Assembly (NCBI GenBank): GCA_025997955.1
Contig: BNVH01000045.1
Coordinates: forward strand, 1 to 30,597
Source: Synergistales bacterium
GTDB lineage: Bacteria; Synergistota; Synergistia; Synergistales; Aminobacteriaceae
Direction: 5' to 3'
DNA length: 30,597 nucleotides
A model generated the notes under the pieces. The model made no database searches and had not been told where the DNA came from. It worked only from the letters and a program-made list of their open reading frames with translations. Shown here piece after piece: positions 30,263 through 30,597 of this stretch. A program made the translations under genes and the position numbers. Within the stretch, counting starts at the first letter, position 1. The number at the start of each line of letters is the position of its first letter.

Positions 30263-30597
30263 ATGTCTCGTATAGGACGAAAGGTCATACCGCTTCCTAA
30301 GGGAACGACCGTCACGCTTAAAGACGGAAAGATATTGGTTAAGGGCGCAAAGGGTGAGCTTGATACGCCCCTTATGCCGGGAATCGCTTTGAATATCGAA
30401 GCTGACAAGATCTCGGTGCTCCGCGATAACGACGAAAAGCAAACCTGCGCTTGGCATGGAATGACAAGGGCTTTGGTCGCCAATATGATAACTGGCGTCA
30501 GCGTCGGCTTTCAGAAGACTATGGAAATAGTCGGTGTGGGTTGGCGCGCGACTTTGCAGGGCAAAAAGCTCGTCCTGAACCTCGGCTATTCTCACCT
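30263..30597 (+). CDS. rplF: 50S ribosomal protein L6 (partial, runs off the window)
   Basis: The first 111 codons are present from the ATG at 30263, with AAGGAGGAG upstream. It reads MSRIGRKVIPLPKGTTVTL, then VKGAKGELDT and WHGMTRALVANMITGVSVGF; the last readable part is KLVLNLGYSHL. This covers the first domain and the beginning of the second of a protein usually about 180 residues long. L6 binds 23S rRNA near the GTPase centre. The 3' end is beyond the window. Confidence 0.97.
   Translation, partial: MSRIGRKVIPLPKGTTVTLKDGKILVKGAKGELDTPLMPGIALNIEADKISVLRDNDEKQTCAWHGMTRALVANMITGVSVGFQKTMEIVGVGWRATLQGKKLVLNLGYSH

Overview
The window reads as a chromosomal segment of a diderm, probably anaerobic bacterium. 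My best guess is the Synergistota or a relative, inferred from a Firmicutes-like informational block combined with an outer-membrane-type Wzm/Wzt glycan exporter. The informational block has an L7Ae-like protein ahead of rpsL, GatCAB, a zinc-type S14 and a zinc-ribbon L24. A K+-dependent membrane pyrophosphatase also fits an anaerobe. No rRNA or tRNA gene is present to settle taxonomy, so this is inference.

Left end (1-3445), accessory and decayed. On the minus strand lie a small zinc-ribbon-like lipoprotein, an unrecognised 105-residue ORF, an ImmA/IrrE-type HExxH peptidase, and the frameshifted, truncated start of a macro-domain gene. Next comes mobile-element debris: a roughly 165-bp MITE-like unit bounded by 30-bp palindromes (1802-1966), the first ~35 residues of a serine resolvase (1917-2063, minus), and the 3' end of a bacterial group II intron (domains V and VI, about 2174-2247, plus). 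A seven-blade RCC1-type propeller protein follows (2339-3445).

Sensory operon (3446-7118, minus strand). In transcription order it holds a 14-codon leader ORF that overlaps the next gene at ATGA, a 72-residue two-helix membrane protein, a FIST-domain sensor, and a soluble hybrid histidine kinase (coiled coil, PAS, HisKA, HATPase, two receiver domains). This looks like one ligand-sensing phosphorelay unit. It converges on the RCC1 gene with no intergenic base.

Transport block (7258-12941, plus strand). An ABC-2 permease and an ATPase with a Wzt-like C-terminal domain form a polysaccharide exporter with no glycosyltransferase beside it. Two tandem MatC-like carboxylate carriers and an alpha/beta hydrolase follow, closed by a terminator.

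Energy and aminoacyl-tRNA block (13074-18399). A membrane-bound pyrophosphatase sits directly upstream of gatC-gatA-gatB in what looks like one operon. A perfect 16-bp inverted repeat follows gatB.

Translation block (18533-30597). A good promoter drives an L7Ae-like gene, rpsL, rpsG, fusA and tuf, then the S10/spc order rpsJ, rplC, rplD, rplW, rplB, rpsS, rplV, rpsC, rplP, rpmC, rpsQ, rplN, rplX, rplE, rpsN, rpsH and rplF (cut by the window end). Genes are tightly packed with strong AGGAGG-type ribosome binding sites. The right half is conserved core genome. The novelty is in the left 7 kb.
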